Below, in pieces: positions 48,036 to 57,568 of a DNA stretch of 64,000 nucleotides (the stretch's first letter is position 1; every line of letters begins with the position of its first letter). This DNA is from Streptomyces viridochromogenes (GTDB taxonomy: Bacteria > Actinomycetota > Actinomycetes > Streptomycetales > Streptomycetaceae). The position numbers were made by a program, and so were the translations under genes. The notes under the pieces are model-generated. The model saw nothing but the letters and a program-made list of their open reading frames with translations, searched no databases and was not told where the DNA came from. The stretch is from positions 101,010 to 165,009 of the forward strand of contig NZ_LGUR01000094.1 in assembly GCF_001270495.1 (NCBI RefSeq), given 5' to 3'.

Positions 48036-48719
48036 TCACGTGGCGGTGTCGCCGGGCGAATCCGTCCCGGGGGTATCCCCGGGACGGGGCAGATCGCCCG
48101 GCTCTCCAGATGTGGTGTCCTGCTGAGTGGGCCCCCCGGAAGCGGAACCCTTCAGGTCCCGCCCGGCCCGCTCGCTCTCGATGAGCTCGTTCAGCCAGCG
48201 CACTTCGCGCTCCACGGACTCCATCCCGTGGCGCTGGAGCTCAAGCGTGTAGTCGTCGAGGCGCTCCCGCGTGCGGGCGAGAGAGGCGCTCATCTTCTCC
48301 AGGCGCTCCTCCAGCCGGCTGCGACGGCCCTCCAGCACGCGCATGCGCACGTCCTGCGGGGTGCGTCCGAAGAAGGCAAATCGGGCAGCGAAGTGCTCGT
48401 CCTCGTACGCGTCAGGGCCGGTCTGCGAGAGCAGTTCCTCGAAGTGCTCCTTACCTTCTGCCGTCAACCGGTAGACGATCTTGGCGCGACGCCCTGCGAG
48501 TGGTGCGGCGAGGGCGTCCTCGGTGGTGCTCCCCGGTTCCTCGATCAACCAGCCGTTGGCGACCAGCGTCTTGAGGCAGGGATAGAGCGTGCCGTAGCTG
48601 AACGCACGGAACACGCCCAGCGACGTATTGAGTCGTTTGCGCAGCTCGTAGCCGTGCATCGGGGATTCGCGGAGCAGTCCGAGGACGGCGAACTCGAGGA
48701 TCCCGGAACGTCGGCTCAT
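48036..48719 (-). CDS. PadR family transcriptional regulator
   Basis: A 227-aa repressor-type protein. The winged helix begins [20 protein letters not shown] and has [20 protein letters not shown], typical PadR; a coiled-coil C-terminal half ([20 protein letters not shown]) supports a dimer; the tail is disordered. A perfect inverted repeat lies 28 bases upstream of the start. Being first in the transcript with ino1, it may control inositol (mycothiol/PI) supply and itself. Confidence 0.92.
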   Translation of the reverse strand: MSRRSGILEFAVLGLLRESPMHGYELRKRLNTSLGVFRAFSYGTLYPCLKTLVANGWLIEEPGSTTEDALAAPLAGRRAKIVYRLTAEGKEHFEELLSQTGPDAYEDEHFAARFAFFGRTPQDVRMRVLEGRRSRLEERLEKMSASLARTRERLDDYTLELQRHGMESVEREVRWLNELIESERAGRDLKGSASGGPTQQDTTSGEPGDLPRPGDTPGTDSPGDTAT

Positions 48720-48747
48720 CCCCTCGCCTCCTCGTCATATCTCGCGC

Positions 48748-48770
48748 TGATGTATCGACTCGATACATCA
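48748..48770. promoter_or_regulatory. Probable PadR operator (perfect inverted repeat)
   Basis: TGATGTATCG and its complement CGATACATCA with a 3-base spacer. It carries the ATGT...ACAT ends known for PadR operators and lies just upstream of the padR start. Confidence 0.8.
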
Positions 48771-48911
48771 AGACGATAGAACGGCCTCCCGGACGCGACA
48801 AGTGGGGGAACGGTGAACGGGATCACATCAACGATTCATGTGGAGCGAGTTGCCTGATTTGGGGTGAAGTTCGGGGCTAGTGGGGCTTTGACGGTGCGTA
48901 GTCTGTGCGCC

Positions 48912-49064
48912 ATGCACAGCACTGGGAACCGAGTGACGCCTGAGGGCGTCGTCGTCCTTGGTGCAGTACGGGTGAATGCGGAACCGACCGCATCCGTACT
49001 TCGGGGGGACCGGAAATCAGCCGCCGTTGTCAGGCGCGCAGGGGTGCGCCTGCCCGAGGAGTAG
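48912..49064 (+). CDS. Possible leaderless small ORF upstream of the PBP gene
   Basis: A 50-aa frame, MHSTGNRVTPEGVVVLGAVR to LPEE, ending seven bases before the PBP start. A TAGTCT word (48899-48904) stands seven bases before the ATG, fitting a leaderless mRNA. Codon bias is weak, so it may instead be a leader that carries the PBP ribosome site. Confidence 0.3.
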   Translation: MHSTGNRVTPEGVVVLGAVRVNAEPTASVLRGDRKSAAVVRRAGVRLPEE

Positions 49065-49071
49065 TCGTTCG

Positions 49072-51699
49072 ATGAGCGAGCACCGTCGCAAACCGCCGCA
49101 GCCGCAGGGAGGCGGACGTGCCGCGACCCGACGCGGCCAGGCCGGCTTGTCCTCCGGCCGCCGAGCGGCACCGCGAGGCGCCACCGGATCTCCTTCCGAC
49201 TCGTACGGGTCGGGTACCAGCGGTTCGGATGGCGAGGAACGTCCGTATGGCGGACGCGCCGAGGCACGGCGCGCTGCCCAGAGAGGCGGAGGCAGCCGCC
49301 GTAGAGCGGCCGAACCGGCCCGGGGCGGCCGCCGTGGCGCTCCCGGCGGGCCGAACGGCCCCGGGCGCGGCAGAGGCCGTGGGGGCCCGCCCGACAAGAA
49401 GCGGCTCATCGACTATCCACGCGCGGGCAAGTACGGCGCGGCGCGCTGGGTGCCGTCGTGGCGGCTGATCACGGGCATCTTCCTCGCCTTCATGGGTGGC
49501 CTGGTCGCTGCGGCGGGCATGGGCTACGCGATGGTGGACATCCCGAAGGCCCAGGACACCGCCCTTGCGCAGAACAACGTCTTCTACTGGTCCAACGGCA
49601 AGCAGATGGCGGCGACCGGCGGTCAGACGAACCGCCAGCTCGTGAGCAACGGCGAGATCCCGAAAGAGATGAAGAACGCGGTGGTCTCCGCCGAGAACGC
49701 GTCCTTCTATGACGACAAGGGCATCGACCCGGCCGGTATCGCGCGGGCCGTCGCCAACATGGCGAGGGGTGGCGAGACGCAGGGTGGTTCGACCATCACC
49801 CAGCAGTTCGTGAAGAACGCCTACCTGAGCCAGGAGCAGACGCTCTCCCGGAAGTTCAAAGAGCTGTTCATCTCCATCAAGGTGAACCAGAAGATGACCA
49901 AGGACGACATCCTCGCGGGTTATCTCAACACCGCCTACTACGGCCGCAACGCCTACGGCATCCAGGCTGCGGCCCAGGCGTACTTCGGTGTGGACGCCGA
50001 GAAGCTCACTCCCTCGCAGTGCGCTTTCCTCGCTGCCGTACTGAAGGGCCCGAACTTCTACAACCCCGACGGCGGTGTGGGAGCGAATGCCTCCAAGGAG
50101 GCAAACACCAAGCGGGCCAAGGAACGCTGGGCGTGGATCCTGGACCGCATGGTCGAGGTCAAGCGCATGACTCCGGCGGAGCGGGCCGAGGTCGGCGACT
50201 TCCCCACGTTCAAGAAGCAGAGCTCCAACCTGTCCGGTCAGTCCGGCTACCTCATCGACATCGCCAAGGAGTACGTCGCCAAGAAGGCGGGTCTGTCCCC
50301 CGAGGACCTGGAGAAGGGCGGCTACCGCATCTACACGACCTTCGACAAGCAGAAGGTCAACGAGCTGGCGGCGGCCGTCGAGAAGACGCAGAAGAGCTTC
50401 CTCGACCCCAAGAAGCGCGAGAAGGACAAGTACGTCCAGTTCGGCGGCGCGTCGGTCGACCCCAAGACCGGAGCCATCGTCGCGCTGTACGGCGGAGAGG
50501 GCTACAACAAGGGGCACTACTCCAACAACGCCAACACCCTGGGTGTGCCGGTCGGATCGACCTGGAAGCCCATCGTCCTGGCCGCCGCGATGAAGTACGG
50601 GACGTACGAGACCAACGGAAAGGCACTCTCGCCGTTGGCCAAGTACAACGGCAACGACCTCCTTGAGATCAAGGACCAGAACGGCGACCCGATCATGGGC
50701 GATAACGGAAAGCCGTTCCGCCAGAAGAACGAGGGCACCACCGCCTGGGGCGAGGTGACGCTCAGGAAGGCCATGGAGCAGTCGATCAACAGCCCGTTCG
50801 CGCAGCTGGGTATCGACGTCGGCTTGACCAGGACCCAGGAGATGGCCAAGGACATGGGCATCTCGGAGGCCTTCTTCGACAAGGCCAACCTCAGGAACGT
50901 GTCCTTCTCGCTCGGTACGTCGACGCCCAGCGCCATCCGTATGGCGGACGCGTACGGCGCCTTCGCTAACGACGGCAAGCACTTCGAGCCGTACTCCGTC
51001 ACGAAGGTGGTCCACGAGGGTAAGCCGCTCGAAGGGTTCGAAAAGCCCGAGGAGCAGCCCGCCATGGAGGCGAACGTCGCGCACAACGTGACGGACGTCC
51101 TGGAGAACGTGGTCCAGAACGGCACCGGCAAGAAGGTCGCGGACATCGGCTTCCCGGTGGCCGGCAAGACGGGTACGACCGACGAGAACAAGTCGGCGTG
51201 GTTCGTCGGCTACACCAGGGAACTGTCCACGGCCGTGACGCTGTTCCGCACGGACCCCGCCAAGGGCAAGCTGCTGTCCATGAACGGCACGGGTGGTGTG
51301 ACGTCCATCCACGGTGGTGACATCCCGGCACAGGTCTGGAAGGACTACATGGTCGAGGCCATGAAGGGAGTCACTCCCGAGGCCTTCCCGCCGGCCCAGC
51401 CCATCGGTGAAATCATCAACGACACCCCGACCCCGAGCGCGATTCCGACTCCCACGGAAACCGTGGAGGAGAGTCCGAGCCCCACGCCGACGCCGTCCGA
51501 GTCGCTGACGTCGCCGTCGCCTACGGCGACCGAGACCTGCGGCGAGTTCGACTGGCAGTGCAACAACGCCAACGGCGGACAGAACGGCGGCTCAGACGGG
51601 GGCGCGACCTCATCGCCGACACCCACGGAGACGGAGACAGACAACTCGGGAGGTAATGCCAACGGCAACGGAGGCATCTTCGGCGGGTCGTCAGGCTAG
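49072..51699 (+). CDS. Class A penicillin-binding protein (transglycosylase/transpeptidase)
   Basis: An 875-aa bifunctional wall-synthesis enzyme. A long basic, Arg/Gly-rich cytoplasmic N-terminus (1-125), one membrane segment (LITGIFLAFMGGLVAAAGMG), a GT51 domain with AENASFYDDKGIDPAGIARA and QGGSTITQQFVKNAYL, and a transpeptidase domain with STWK (PVGSTWKPIV), SIN (SINSPFAQL) and KTG (VAGKTGTTDE). The Ser/Thr/Pro/Gly-rich C-tail (TPSAIPTPTETVEESPSPTP) is outside the cell. ATG at 49072 with GAGGAG upstream. The mycobacterial relative in this place is PonA1-like. Confidence 0.95.
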   Translation: MSEHRRKPPQPQGGGRAATRRGQAGLSSGRRAAPRGATGSPSDSYGSGTSGSDGEERPYGGRAEARRAAQRGGGSRRRAAEPARGGRRGAPGGPNGPGRGRGRGGPPDKKRLIDYPRAGKYGAARWVPSWRLITGIFLAFMGGLVAAAGMGYAMVDIPKAQDTALAQNNVFYWSNGKQMAATGGQTNRQLVSNGEIPKEMKNAVVSAENASFYDDKGIDPAGIARAVANMARGGETQGGSTITQQFVKNAYLSQEQTLSRKFKELFISIKVNQKMTKDDILAGYLNTAYYGRNAYGIQAAAQAYFGVDAEKLTPSQCAFLAAVLKGPNFYNPDGGVGANASKEANTKRAKERWAWILDRMVEVKRMTPAERAEVGDFPTFKKQSSNLSGQSGYLIDIAKEYVAKKAGLSPEDLEKGGYRIYTTFDKQKVNELAAAVEKTQKSFLDPKKREKDKYVQFGGASVDPKTGAIVALYGGEGYNKGHYSNNANTLGVPVGSTWKPIVLAAAMKYGTYETNGKALSPLAKYNGNDLLEIKDQNGDPIMGDNGKPFRQKNEGTTAWGEVTLRKAMEQSINSPFAQLGIDVGLTRTQEMAKDMGISEAFFDKANLRNVSFSLGTSTPSAIRMADAYGAFANDGKHFEPYSVTKVVHEGKPLEGFEKPEEQPAMEANVAHNVTDVLENVVQNGTGKKVADIGFPVAGKTGTTDENKSAWFVGYTRELSTAVTLFRTDPAKGKLLSMNGTGGVTSIHGGDIPAQVWKDYMVEAMKGVTPEAFPPAQPIGEIINDTPTPSAIPTPTETVEESPSPTPTPSESLTSPSPTATETCGEFDWQCNNANGGQNGGSDGGATSSPTPTETETDNSGGNANGNGGIFGGSSG

Positions 51700-51723
51700 A
51701 TCGGCAGGCTCACGCGACGCGAG

Positions 51724-51771
51724 AAGGCCGGTGGCCGGCACCCACGACACAGGGTGCCGGCCACCGGCCTT
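51724..51771 (+). terminator. Terminator after the PBP gene
   Basis: A perfect 20-bp stem (AAGGCCGGTGGCCGGCACCC and complement) with an 8-base loop, then TTT. Confidence 0.9.
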
Positions 51772-51803
51772 TGCCGCTCCTACGGCCCACCAGACGGCGG
51801 CCT

Positions 51804-51817
51804 GTTTCACGTGAAAC
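51804..51817. other. parS site (exact), first of a pair
   Basis: GTTTCACGTGAAAC, 33 bases after the PBP terminator. Confidence 0.95.
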
Positions 51818-51821
51818 GTCG

Positions 51822-51835
51822 GTTTCACGTGAAAC
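51822..51835. other. parS site (exact), second of a pair
   Basis: GTTTCACGTGAAAC, 18 bases (start to start) from the first. Both lie between co-directional PBP and GT87 genes. Confidence 0.95.
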
Positions 51836-51899
51836 ACTCAGCCATCGCGCGCCCATCGCCCCCGCACTGTTCTCAGACTGGTACGGCAGGATGTGCCCC

Positions 51900-53402
51900 A
51901 TGCCCAGTGCAGAGACGACGCCCACGAGCGTGCACGAGCCCGACATGGTGCGGCCGACCAAGGAGGACGAGGTCGCCGCCAACGGGAGTGAGCTGATCGG
52001 CGGCCCCATCGGGCGGCGTGCCCTGCTCGGGACGTCCTGGTGGACTCCCGTGCGGATCATCGCGCTCGTGGCGATCGGCATGTTCGCCCTCGGCCTGGTC
52101 CAGAAGGCGCCCTGCTACAACGGCGCCTGGTTCTTCGGCGCCAGCTCGCAGTACACGCATGCCTGCTACTCGGACATCCCGCACCTCTTCCAGGGGCGTG
52201 GCTTCGCTGACGGGCTCGTGCCGTACTTCGACAAGCTCCCCGGCGACATGGAGTACCTCGAATACCCGGTGCTGACCGGTGTGTTCATGGAGGTCGCCTC
52301 CTGGCTCACGACCGGTAGCGGCACCATCCAGCACCAGGAGCAGTGGTACTGGATGGTCAACGCCGGGATGCTGATGGCGTGCGCGGCCGCCATCGCGGTC
52401 TGCGTGACGCGCACGCACGCCCGGCGCCCCTGGGACGGACTGCTGGTCGCCCTGGCGCCCGCCTTCGCGCTGACCGCGACCATTAACTGGGACCTGCTGG
52501 CCGTCGCCCTGACGGCAGCCGCGATGCTGATGTGGTCGCGCGGCCGCGCTCTCGCCTTCGGCATCCTGCTGGGGCTCGCCACGGCCGCGAAGCTCTATCC
52601 CGTCTTCCTGCTGGGCCCGCTGCTCGTCCTGTGCTGGCGTGCGGGCAAGTGGCGGGACTTCGGGAAGGCGCTGGGCGGTACCGTCGTCGCCTGGCTGGTC
52701 GTGAACCTCCCGGTGATGCTCCTCGCCTGGGACGGGTGGTCGCAGTTCTACCGGTTCAGCCAGGAGCGGGGCGTCGACTTCGGTTCCTTCTGGCTGATCA
52801 TGGCCCAGAACTCCACCGATCCGCTGAGCACGGAGACCGTCAACACGCTCGCCACACTGCTGATGCTGCTGTGCTGTGTCGGCGTCGCCGCGCTGACGCT
52901 CACCGCGCCGCGACGTCCACGTTTCGCCCAGCTGGCCTTCCTGATCGTCGCGGCGTTCATCCTCACCAACAAGGTCTACTCGCCGCAGTACGTCCTGTGG
53001 CTGGTCCCTCTGGCCGCGCTGGCCCGGCCGAGGTGGCGGGACTTCCTCATCTGGCAGGCGTGCGAGGTGGCGTACTTCCTCGGGATCTGGCTGTACCTCG
53101 CGTACACGACCAGCGGGAACGCCCACAAGGGACTGCCGCCCGACGGCTACCACTGGGCCATCGCCGTACACCTGCTGGGGACGCTGTACCTGTGTGCCGT
53201 CGTCGTACGGGACATCCTCATGCCGGAGCGCGATCCCGTGCGCCGGAGCGGCGACGACGATCCCTCGGGCGGGGTCCTCGACAGGGCGGAGGACGTGTTC
53301 GTGCTCGGCCCCGCGGCCCATCCTCCGCGGCACGCGGCCCACTTCGACGGGCCGCCTGTGGAGTGGGGCGGCCGGGGGGCGACGAGCGACGGTTCGCTCT
53401 GA
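51900..53402 (+). CDS. GT87-type (DUF2029) integral membrane glycosyltransferase
   Basis: A 500-aa polytopic protein with about 11 membrane segments. Features of the GT-C/GT87 class are the first outer loop with YSDIPHLFQGRGFADGLVPY, EYLEYPVLTG, and ATAAKLYPVFLLGPLLVLC, FWLIMAQNST, NKVYSPQYVLWLVPL. Such enzymes use polyprenyl-phosphate sugars to build wall or membrane glycans. The ATG at 51900 (MPSAETTPTS) has AGGA upstream; an ATG at 51891 is close. The acidic tail is cytoplasmic. Confidence 0.87.
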   Translation: MPSAETTPTSVHEPDMVRPTKEDEVAANGSELIGGPIGRRALLGTSWWTPVRIIALVAIGMFALGLVQKAPCYNGAWFFGASSQYTHACYSDIPHLFQGRGFADGLVPYFDKLPGDMEYLEYPVLTGVFMEVASWLTTGSGTIQHQEQWYWMVNAGMLMACAAAIAVCVTRTHARRPWDGLLVALAPAFALTATINWDLLAVALTAAAMLMWSRGRALAFGILLGLATAAKLYPVFLLGPLLVLCWRAGKWRDFGKALGGTVVAWLVVNLPVMLLAWDGWSQFYRFSQERGVDFGSFWLIMAQNSTDPLSTETVNTLATLLMLLCCVGVAALTLTAPRRPRFAQLAFLIVAAFILTNKVYSPQYVLWLVPLAALARPRWRDFLIWQACEVAYFLGIWLYLAYTTSGNAHKGLPPDGYHWAIAVHLLGTLYLCAVVVRDILMPERDPVRRSGDDDPSGGVLDRAEDVFVLGPAAHPPRHAAHFDGPPVEWGGRGATSDGSL

Positions 53403-53426
53403 GCGAACAGGTCGTAGGGAGCAGAC

Positions 53427-53468
53427 GCGAAAGGCCGTACACGGGTTCCTCCGTGTACGGCCTTTCGC
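53427..53468. terminator. Convergent terminator
   Basis: A perfect 18-bp stem (GCGAAAGGCCGTACACGG and complement) with a 6-base loop, between the GT87 gene and the convergent racemase-like gene. Confidence 0.88.
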
Positions 53469-53495
53469 TGTTACGGCGTTCCGAGCGGCGGACGC

Positions 53496-54527
53496 TCAGC
53501 GGTCGACGAGCCGGTCGAACTGCGTCGTGGTGTGGCGCAGATGGGCGACCAACTCGTCGCCGACCTTCGGCTCGGGGGCGTCCGCGGGGACGAACAGGAT
53601 GGAGACCTGCATGTGCGGCGGCTCCGCGAACCAGCGCTGCTTGCCGCCCCACACGAAGGGCGAAAGGTTCCGGTTGACCGTGGCGAGGCCGGCCCGGGCC
53701 ACGCCCTTGGCGCGCGGCATGACGCCGTGCAGGGCCTTGGGGGCCTCCAGACCCACCCCGTGCGACGTACCGCCCGCGACGACCACCAGGAAGCCGTCGG
53801 AGGCCGCCTTCTGCTGCCGGTAGCCGAAGCGGTCACCCTTGGAGACGCGCGTGACGTCCAGCACCGCGCCGCGGTACTCGGTGGCCTCGTGGTCCCCCAG
53901 CCACAGCCGGGTGCCGATGCGGGCGCGGAAGCGGGTCTGCGGGAACTGCTGCTGGAGGCGGGCGAGTTCCTCGGCCTTCAGGTGGCTGACGAACATCGTG
54001 TGCAGCGGCAGCCGGGCCGCCCGAAGGCGGTCCATCCAGCCGATGACCTCCTCGACGGCGTCCGAGCCGTCGGTGCGGTCCAGCGGCAGGTGGATGGCGA
54101 AGCCTTCGAGCCGGACGTTCTCTATGGCGGCGTGCAGCTGCGGCAGCTCGTGCTCGCTGACTCCGTGCCGCTTCATCGAGGACATCACCTCGATGACGAC
54201 ACGGGCGCCCACGAGGCCGTACACGCCGTCCACCGACGACACCGAGCGGATGACCCGGTCCGGCAGCGGCACCGGCTCCTCGCCGCGCCGGTACGGCGTC
54301 AGCACGAGCAGGTCGCCGCCGAACCAGTCCTTGATGCGCGCGGCCTCGTACGTCGTGCCGACGGCGAGGACCTCGGAACCCAGACGCGTGGCCTCTTCCG
54401 CCAGCCGCTCGTGCCCGAACCCGTAGCCGTTGCCTTTGCAGACCGGGACGAGGCCCGGGAACTGCTCCTGCACGTGCTTGTGATGCGCCCGCCAGCGCGC
54501 GGTGTCGACGTAGAGCGTGAGCGCCAT
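53496..54527 (-). CDS. Alanine racemase-like PLP protein (fold type III)
   Basis: A 343-aa protein with an Ala_racemase_N-type barrel. The PLP lysine is likely K31 in PVCKGNGYGFG, a variant of the usual VKADAYGHG. Later parts: RIGTRLWLGD (the RxGxxLYG motif as RIGTRLWLG) and VSKGDRFGYRQQ, where a canonical racemase has SYG. These changes suggest a substrate or reaction other than plain L/D-alanine. It lies 98 bases after femX on the same strand, so a link with peptidoglycan cross-bridge building is possible, but I cannot say which amino acid it handles. Confidence 0.85.
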   Translation of the reverse strand: MALTLYVDTARWRAHHKHVQEQFPGLVPVCKGNGYGFGHERLAEEATRLGSEVLAVGTTYEAARIKDWFGGDLLVLTPYRRGEEPVPLPDRVIRSVSSVDGVYGLVGARVVIEVMSSMKRHGVSEHELPQLHAAIENVRLEGFAIHLPLDRTDGSDAVEEVIGWMDRLRAARLPLHTMFVSHLKAEELARLQQQFPQTRFRARIGTRLWLGDHEATEYRGAVLDVTRVSKGDRFGYRQQKAASDGFLVVVAGGTSHGVGLEAPKALHGVMPRAKGVARAGLATVNRNLSPFVWGGKQRWFAEPPHMQVSILFVPADAPEPKVGDELVAHLRHTTTQFDRLVDR

Positions 54528-54625
54528 GGCCGGACCTGGAACCTTTCTCGTGGCTGCGGTGTATCAGAGGTATGGAAGCTATCGACGGTGCAGCTGCTGA
54601 CGGTATCGAAGCAGAGAGCGCGAGG

Positions 54626-55744
54626 TCAGCGACGCGACATGTAGATGTCGAGCGCCTTGTGGAGCAGCTTGTTGAGCGGGAAGTCCCATTCCCCGAGGTA
54701 CTCGGCAGCCTGCCCGCCGGTGCCCACCTTGAACTGGATCAGGCCGAAGAGGTGGTCGGTCTCGTCCAGCGAGTCGGAGATGCCGCGCAGGTCGTAGACG
54801 GTCGCGCCGAGCGCGTAGGCGTCTCGCAGCATCCGCCACTGCATCGCGTTCGAGGGCCGGACCTCACGGCCGATGTTGTCGGAGGCGCCGTAGGAGTACC
54901 AGACATGTCCGCCGACGATCAGCATGGTCGCCGCCGACAGGTTCACGCCGTTGTGCCGGGCGAAGTACAGCCGCATGCGGTTGGGGTCCTCGGTGTTGAG
55001 GGCCGTCCACATGCGCTGGAAGTACGACAGCGGGCGCGGCCGGAAGTGGTCGCGCACGGCCGTGATCTCGTACAGGCGCTGCCACTCCGCGAGGTCCTCG
55101 TAACCGCCCTGGACGACCTCGACGCCGGCCTTCTCGGCCTTCTTGATGTTGCGCCGCCACAGCTGGTTGAAGTTCTTGTGGACCTCTTCCAGGGACCGGT
55201 TGGCCAGCGGCACCTGGTAGACATAGCGGGGCTGTACGTCGCCGAAGCCGGCCCCGCCGTCCTCGCCCTGCTGCCAGCCCATACGACGCAGCTTGTCGGC
55301 GACCTCGAAGGCGCGCGGCTCGATGAAGTCGGCCTCGATGTCGCGCAGCCGCTTCACGTCCGGGTTCTGGATGCCCTGCTTGATGGAGCCCGCCTCCCAG
55401 CGCCGGATGATCACCGGCGGGCCCATCTTCACGGAGAAGGCGCCCTGGTTCTTCAGATGCGCGAGCATCGGTTCCAGCCAGTCGGTCAGATTCGGCGCGA
55501 ACCAGTTGATGACCGGGCCCTCGGGCAGATAGGCGAGATAGCGCTTGATCTTGGGCAGCTGCCGGTAGAGGACGAGCCCCGCGCCGACGAGTTCACCGCT
55601 CTTGTCGAACCAACCGAGGCTCTCCGAGCGCCACTCCGCCTTGACGTCCGCCCAGGCCGGGACCTGCATGTGGCTCGCCGACGGCAGGCTCTGGATGTAT
55701 GCCAGATGCTGCTCGCGACTGATCGTCCTCAGGGTCAGGCTCAT
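54626..55744 (-). CDS. femX: Lipid II:glycine glycyltransferase, FemABX family
   Basis: A 372-aa Fem transferase (two GNAT-like domains and a helical arm with KNFNQLWRRNIKKAEKAGVE). Typical parts: SHMQVPAWADVKAEWRSESL at the N-terminus, YLPEGPVINW, and SNAMQWRMLRDAYALGATVY with DLRG and GLIQFKVGTGG. In S. coelicolor this gene (femX) adds the single glycine to the LL-DAP side chain of lipid II and is essential. ATG at 55744. It pairs with the racemase-like gene downstream. Confidence 0.95.
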   Translation of the reverse strand: MSLTLRTISREQHLAYIQSLPSASHMQVPAWADVKAEWRSESLGWFDKSGELVGAGLVLYRQLPKIKRYLAYLPEGPVINWFAPNLTDWLEPMLAHLKNQGAFSVKMGPPVIIRRWEAGSIKQGIQNPDVKRLRDIEADFIEPRAFEVADKLRRMGWQQGEDGGAGFGDVQPRYVYQVPLANRSLEEVHKNFNQLWRRNIKKAEKAGVEVVQGGYEDLAEWQRLYEITAVRDHFRPRPLSYFQRMWTALNTEDPNRMRLYFARHNGVNLSAATMLIVGGHVWYSYGASDNIGREVRPSNAMQWRMLRDAYALGATVYDLRGISDSLDETDHLFGLIQFKVGTGGQAAEYLGEWDFPLNKLLHKALDIYMSRR

Positions 55745-55961
55745 TCGGGGCGCTCCTCGGGCTGGTGTGTCCCCATGGGTACAGGGGCTCCGGCTCTCGC
55801 GCCGAAGCCTACTGCGCCTTTCGAGCGCCCCGACTGGGCGTACGGCAGCTTCGCCCCGGCCTGGTGGCCGCCGAGGCGTTCGATGGAGCGCTATTCGGTG
55901 TTCTACCGGTGTTCGGAGGACAAACTCCGTGGCCGGTGTGGGGAGAGCAGTGCCCCTGGCG

Positions 55962-56273
55962 TCAGAAGACCCCGCCGAAGAGGCCGCCGTGCGCCATGCC
56001 GAGGAAGAAGCCGACCGCCGAGGCGCCGAGGCCGATGATCAGTCCGAAGCGTTCGCGGGTCGTCACCGAGATCCACTGCCCGTACGCGCCGGTGAGGATT
56101 CCCACCAGGCCGGTCCAGGAGCTGAGCAGGTGCAGGTTGTGGAACATCGCCGTGACGAAGGCCGTGATGCCCAGCACCAGGGTCACCACGAGCAGGGTGT
56201 CCTGGAGAGGGTGGGGCTTTCCGTCCGTGGCGAAAAGACCTCCGACGGTGTTGGGTCGCAATGCCTGTGCCAT
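55962..56273 (-). CDS. Small membrane protein (103 aa), unknown function
   Basis: MAQALRPNTVGGLFATDGKP followed by three membrane segments (about 24-43, 47-66 and 77-100). A strong AGGAGG site lies seven bases before the ATG at 56273. It is divergent from the rpsF operon. Conserved in Streptomyces, as I recall, without a known role. Confidence 0.85.
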   Translation of the reverse strand: MAQALRPNTVGGLFATDGKPHPLQDTLLVVTLVLGITAFVTAMFHNLHLLSSWTGLVGILTGAYGQWISVTTRERFGLIIGLGASAVGFFLGMAHGGLFGGVF

Positions 56274-56537
56274 AGGGCACCTCCTGCGGAAGGCGGCGCA
56301 TCGTAGCGCCATACACACCCGATGTGTACAGATTGTGGGCGACAGCGGCCGGATTTCAACCGGACGCCGGTGTGCGGGTACTGTGTAGCGTCTGCACCGG
56401 TGTCTGCCCGGGCCAGCTCGGGGAAACCGCGAGGTCACCCCCGATTGTCAGTGGCGGCCGATACCGTTGCGTACGCATCACGACCCTCCTGCCACGGAAC
56501 GACCGTGGCCGCTGAGTCCAAAGGAGGTGGGTTCCAC

Positions 56538-56828
56538 ATGCGTCACTACGAGGTGATGGTCATCCTCGACCCCGATCTGGAGGAGCGCGCTGTCGCCCCT
56601 CTGATCGAGAACTTCCTCTCCGTCGTCCGTGAGGGCAACGGGAAGGTCGAGAAGGTCGACACCTGGGGCCGTCGTCGTCTCTCGTACGAGATCAAGAAGA
56701 AGCCTGAGGGCATCTACTCGGTCATCGACCTGCAGGCCGAGCCTGCGGTCGTCAAGGAGCTCGACCGCCAGATGAACCTGAACGAGTCGGTCCTCCGGAC
56801 CAAGGTCCTCCGCCCCGAGACCCACTGA
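56538..56828 (+). CDS. rpsF: 30S ribosomal protein S6
   Basis: A 96-aa S6 with [40 protein letters not shown] and the tail [12 protein letters not shown] full AAAGGAGGT site precedes the ATG at 56538, among the strongest in the window. First gene of the rpsF-ssb-rpsR-rplI operon. Confidence 0.98.
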   Translation: MRHYEVMVILDPDLEERAVAPLIENFLSVVREGNGKVEKVDTWGRRRLSYEIKKKPEGIYSVIDLQAEPAVVKELDRQMNLNESVLRTKVLRPETH

Positions 56829-56905
56829 GCTTTCCCGCTCAGCTGATCTCGGGATTCGAGTAGCAGCACAAGCAGCCAGCAGCAAACCCGCCGAGAGGTT
56901 CCCCC

Positions 56906-57487
56906 ATGGCAGGCGAGACCGTCATCACGGTCGTCGGCAATCTTGTCGATGACCCCGAGCTGCGCTTCACCCCGTCCGGTGCGGCGGTCGCGAAGTTCCG
57001 TGTCGCGTCCACCCCCCGCACCTTCGACCGTCAGACCAACGAGTGGAAGGACGGCGAAAGCCTCTTCCTGACCTGCTCGGTCTGGCGTCAGGCGGCGGAG
57101 AACGTCGCCGAGTCGCTCCAGCGAGGCATGCGCGTCATCGTGCAGGGCCGGCTGAAGCAGCGGTCCTACGAGGACCGTGAGGGCGTCAAGCGCACGGTCT
57201 ACGAGCTGGACGTCGAGGAAGTCGGCGCCAGCCTCCGCAACGCCACGGCCAAGGTCACCAAGACCTCCGGTGGCGCTCGCGGTGGCCAGGGTGGTTACGG
57301 CGGCGGTGGCGGCGGCTGGGGCGGTGGCTCCGGTGGCGGCCAGCAGGGCGGTGGCGGTGCTCCCGCCGACGACCCGTGGGCGACCGGTGCTCCCGCCGGT
57401 GGCCAGCAGGGCGGCGGCGGTGGCGGCTGGGGTGGAAACTCCGGCGGCGGCGGTGGCGGCGGCTACTCGGACGAGCCCCCCTTCTAG
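56906..57487 (+). CDS. ssb: Single-stranded DNA-binding protein
   Basis: A 193-aa SSB. The OB fold (about 1-115) starts [20 protein letters not shown]; then a Gly-rich linker of about 70 residues ([20 protein letters not shown]); and the acidic tip YSDEPPF, a form of the DDDIPF tip that binds partner proteins. The rpsF-ssb-rpsR order marks this as the essential copy (SsbA). RBS AGAGGTT. Confidence 0.97.
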   Translation: MAGETVITVVGNLVDDPELRFTPSGAAVAKFRVASTPRTFDRQTNEWKDGESLFLTCSVWRQAAENVAESLQRGMRVIVQGRLKQRSYEDREGVKRTVYELDVEEVGASLRNATAKVTKTSGGARGGQGGYGGGGGGWGGGSGGGQQGGGGAPADDPWATGAPAGGQQGGGGGGWGGNSGGGGGGGYSDEPPF

Positions 57488-57568
57488 GCCTTCGGGCCAG
57501 GCCTGCGGGCCGGTCCGGGTCAAAGGGCGGGTCGTACCCAAACTTCTTGATCACACAGGAGAAACACC

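Noticed and set aside
48888..48904. A TTGACG/TAGTCT promoter pair before the small ORF at 48912
   Set aside because: The two hexamers are only five bases apart, which no sigma factor would accept; only the -10 word may matter.
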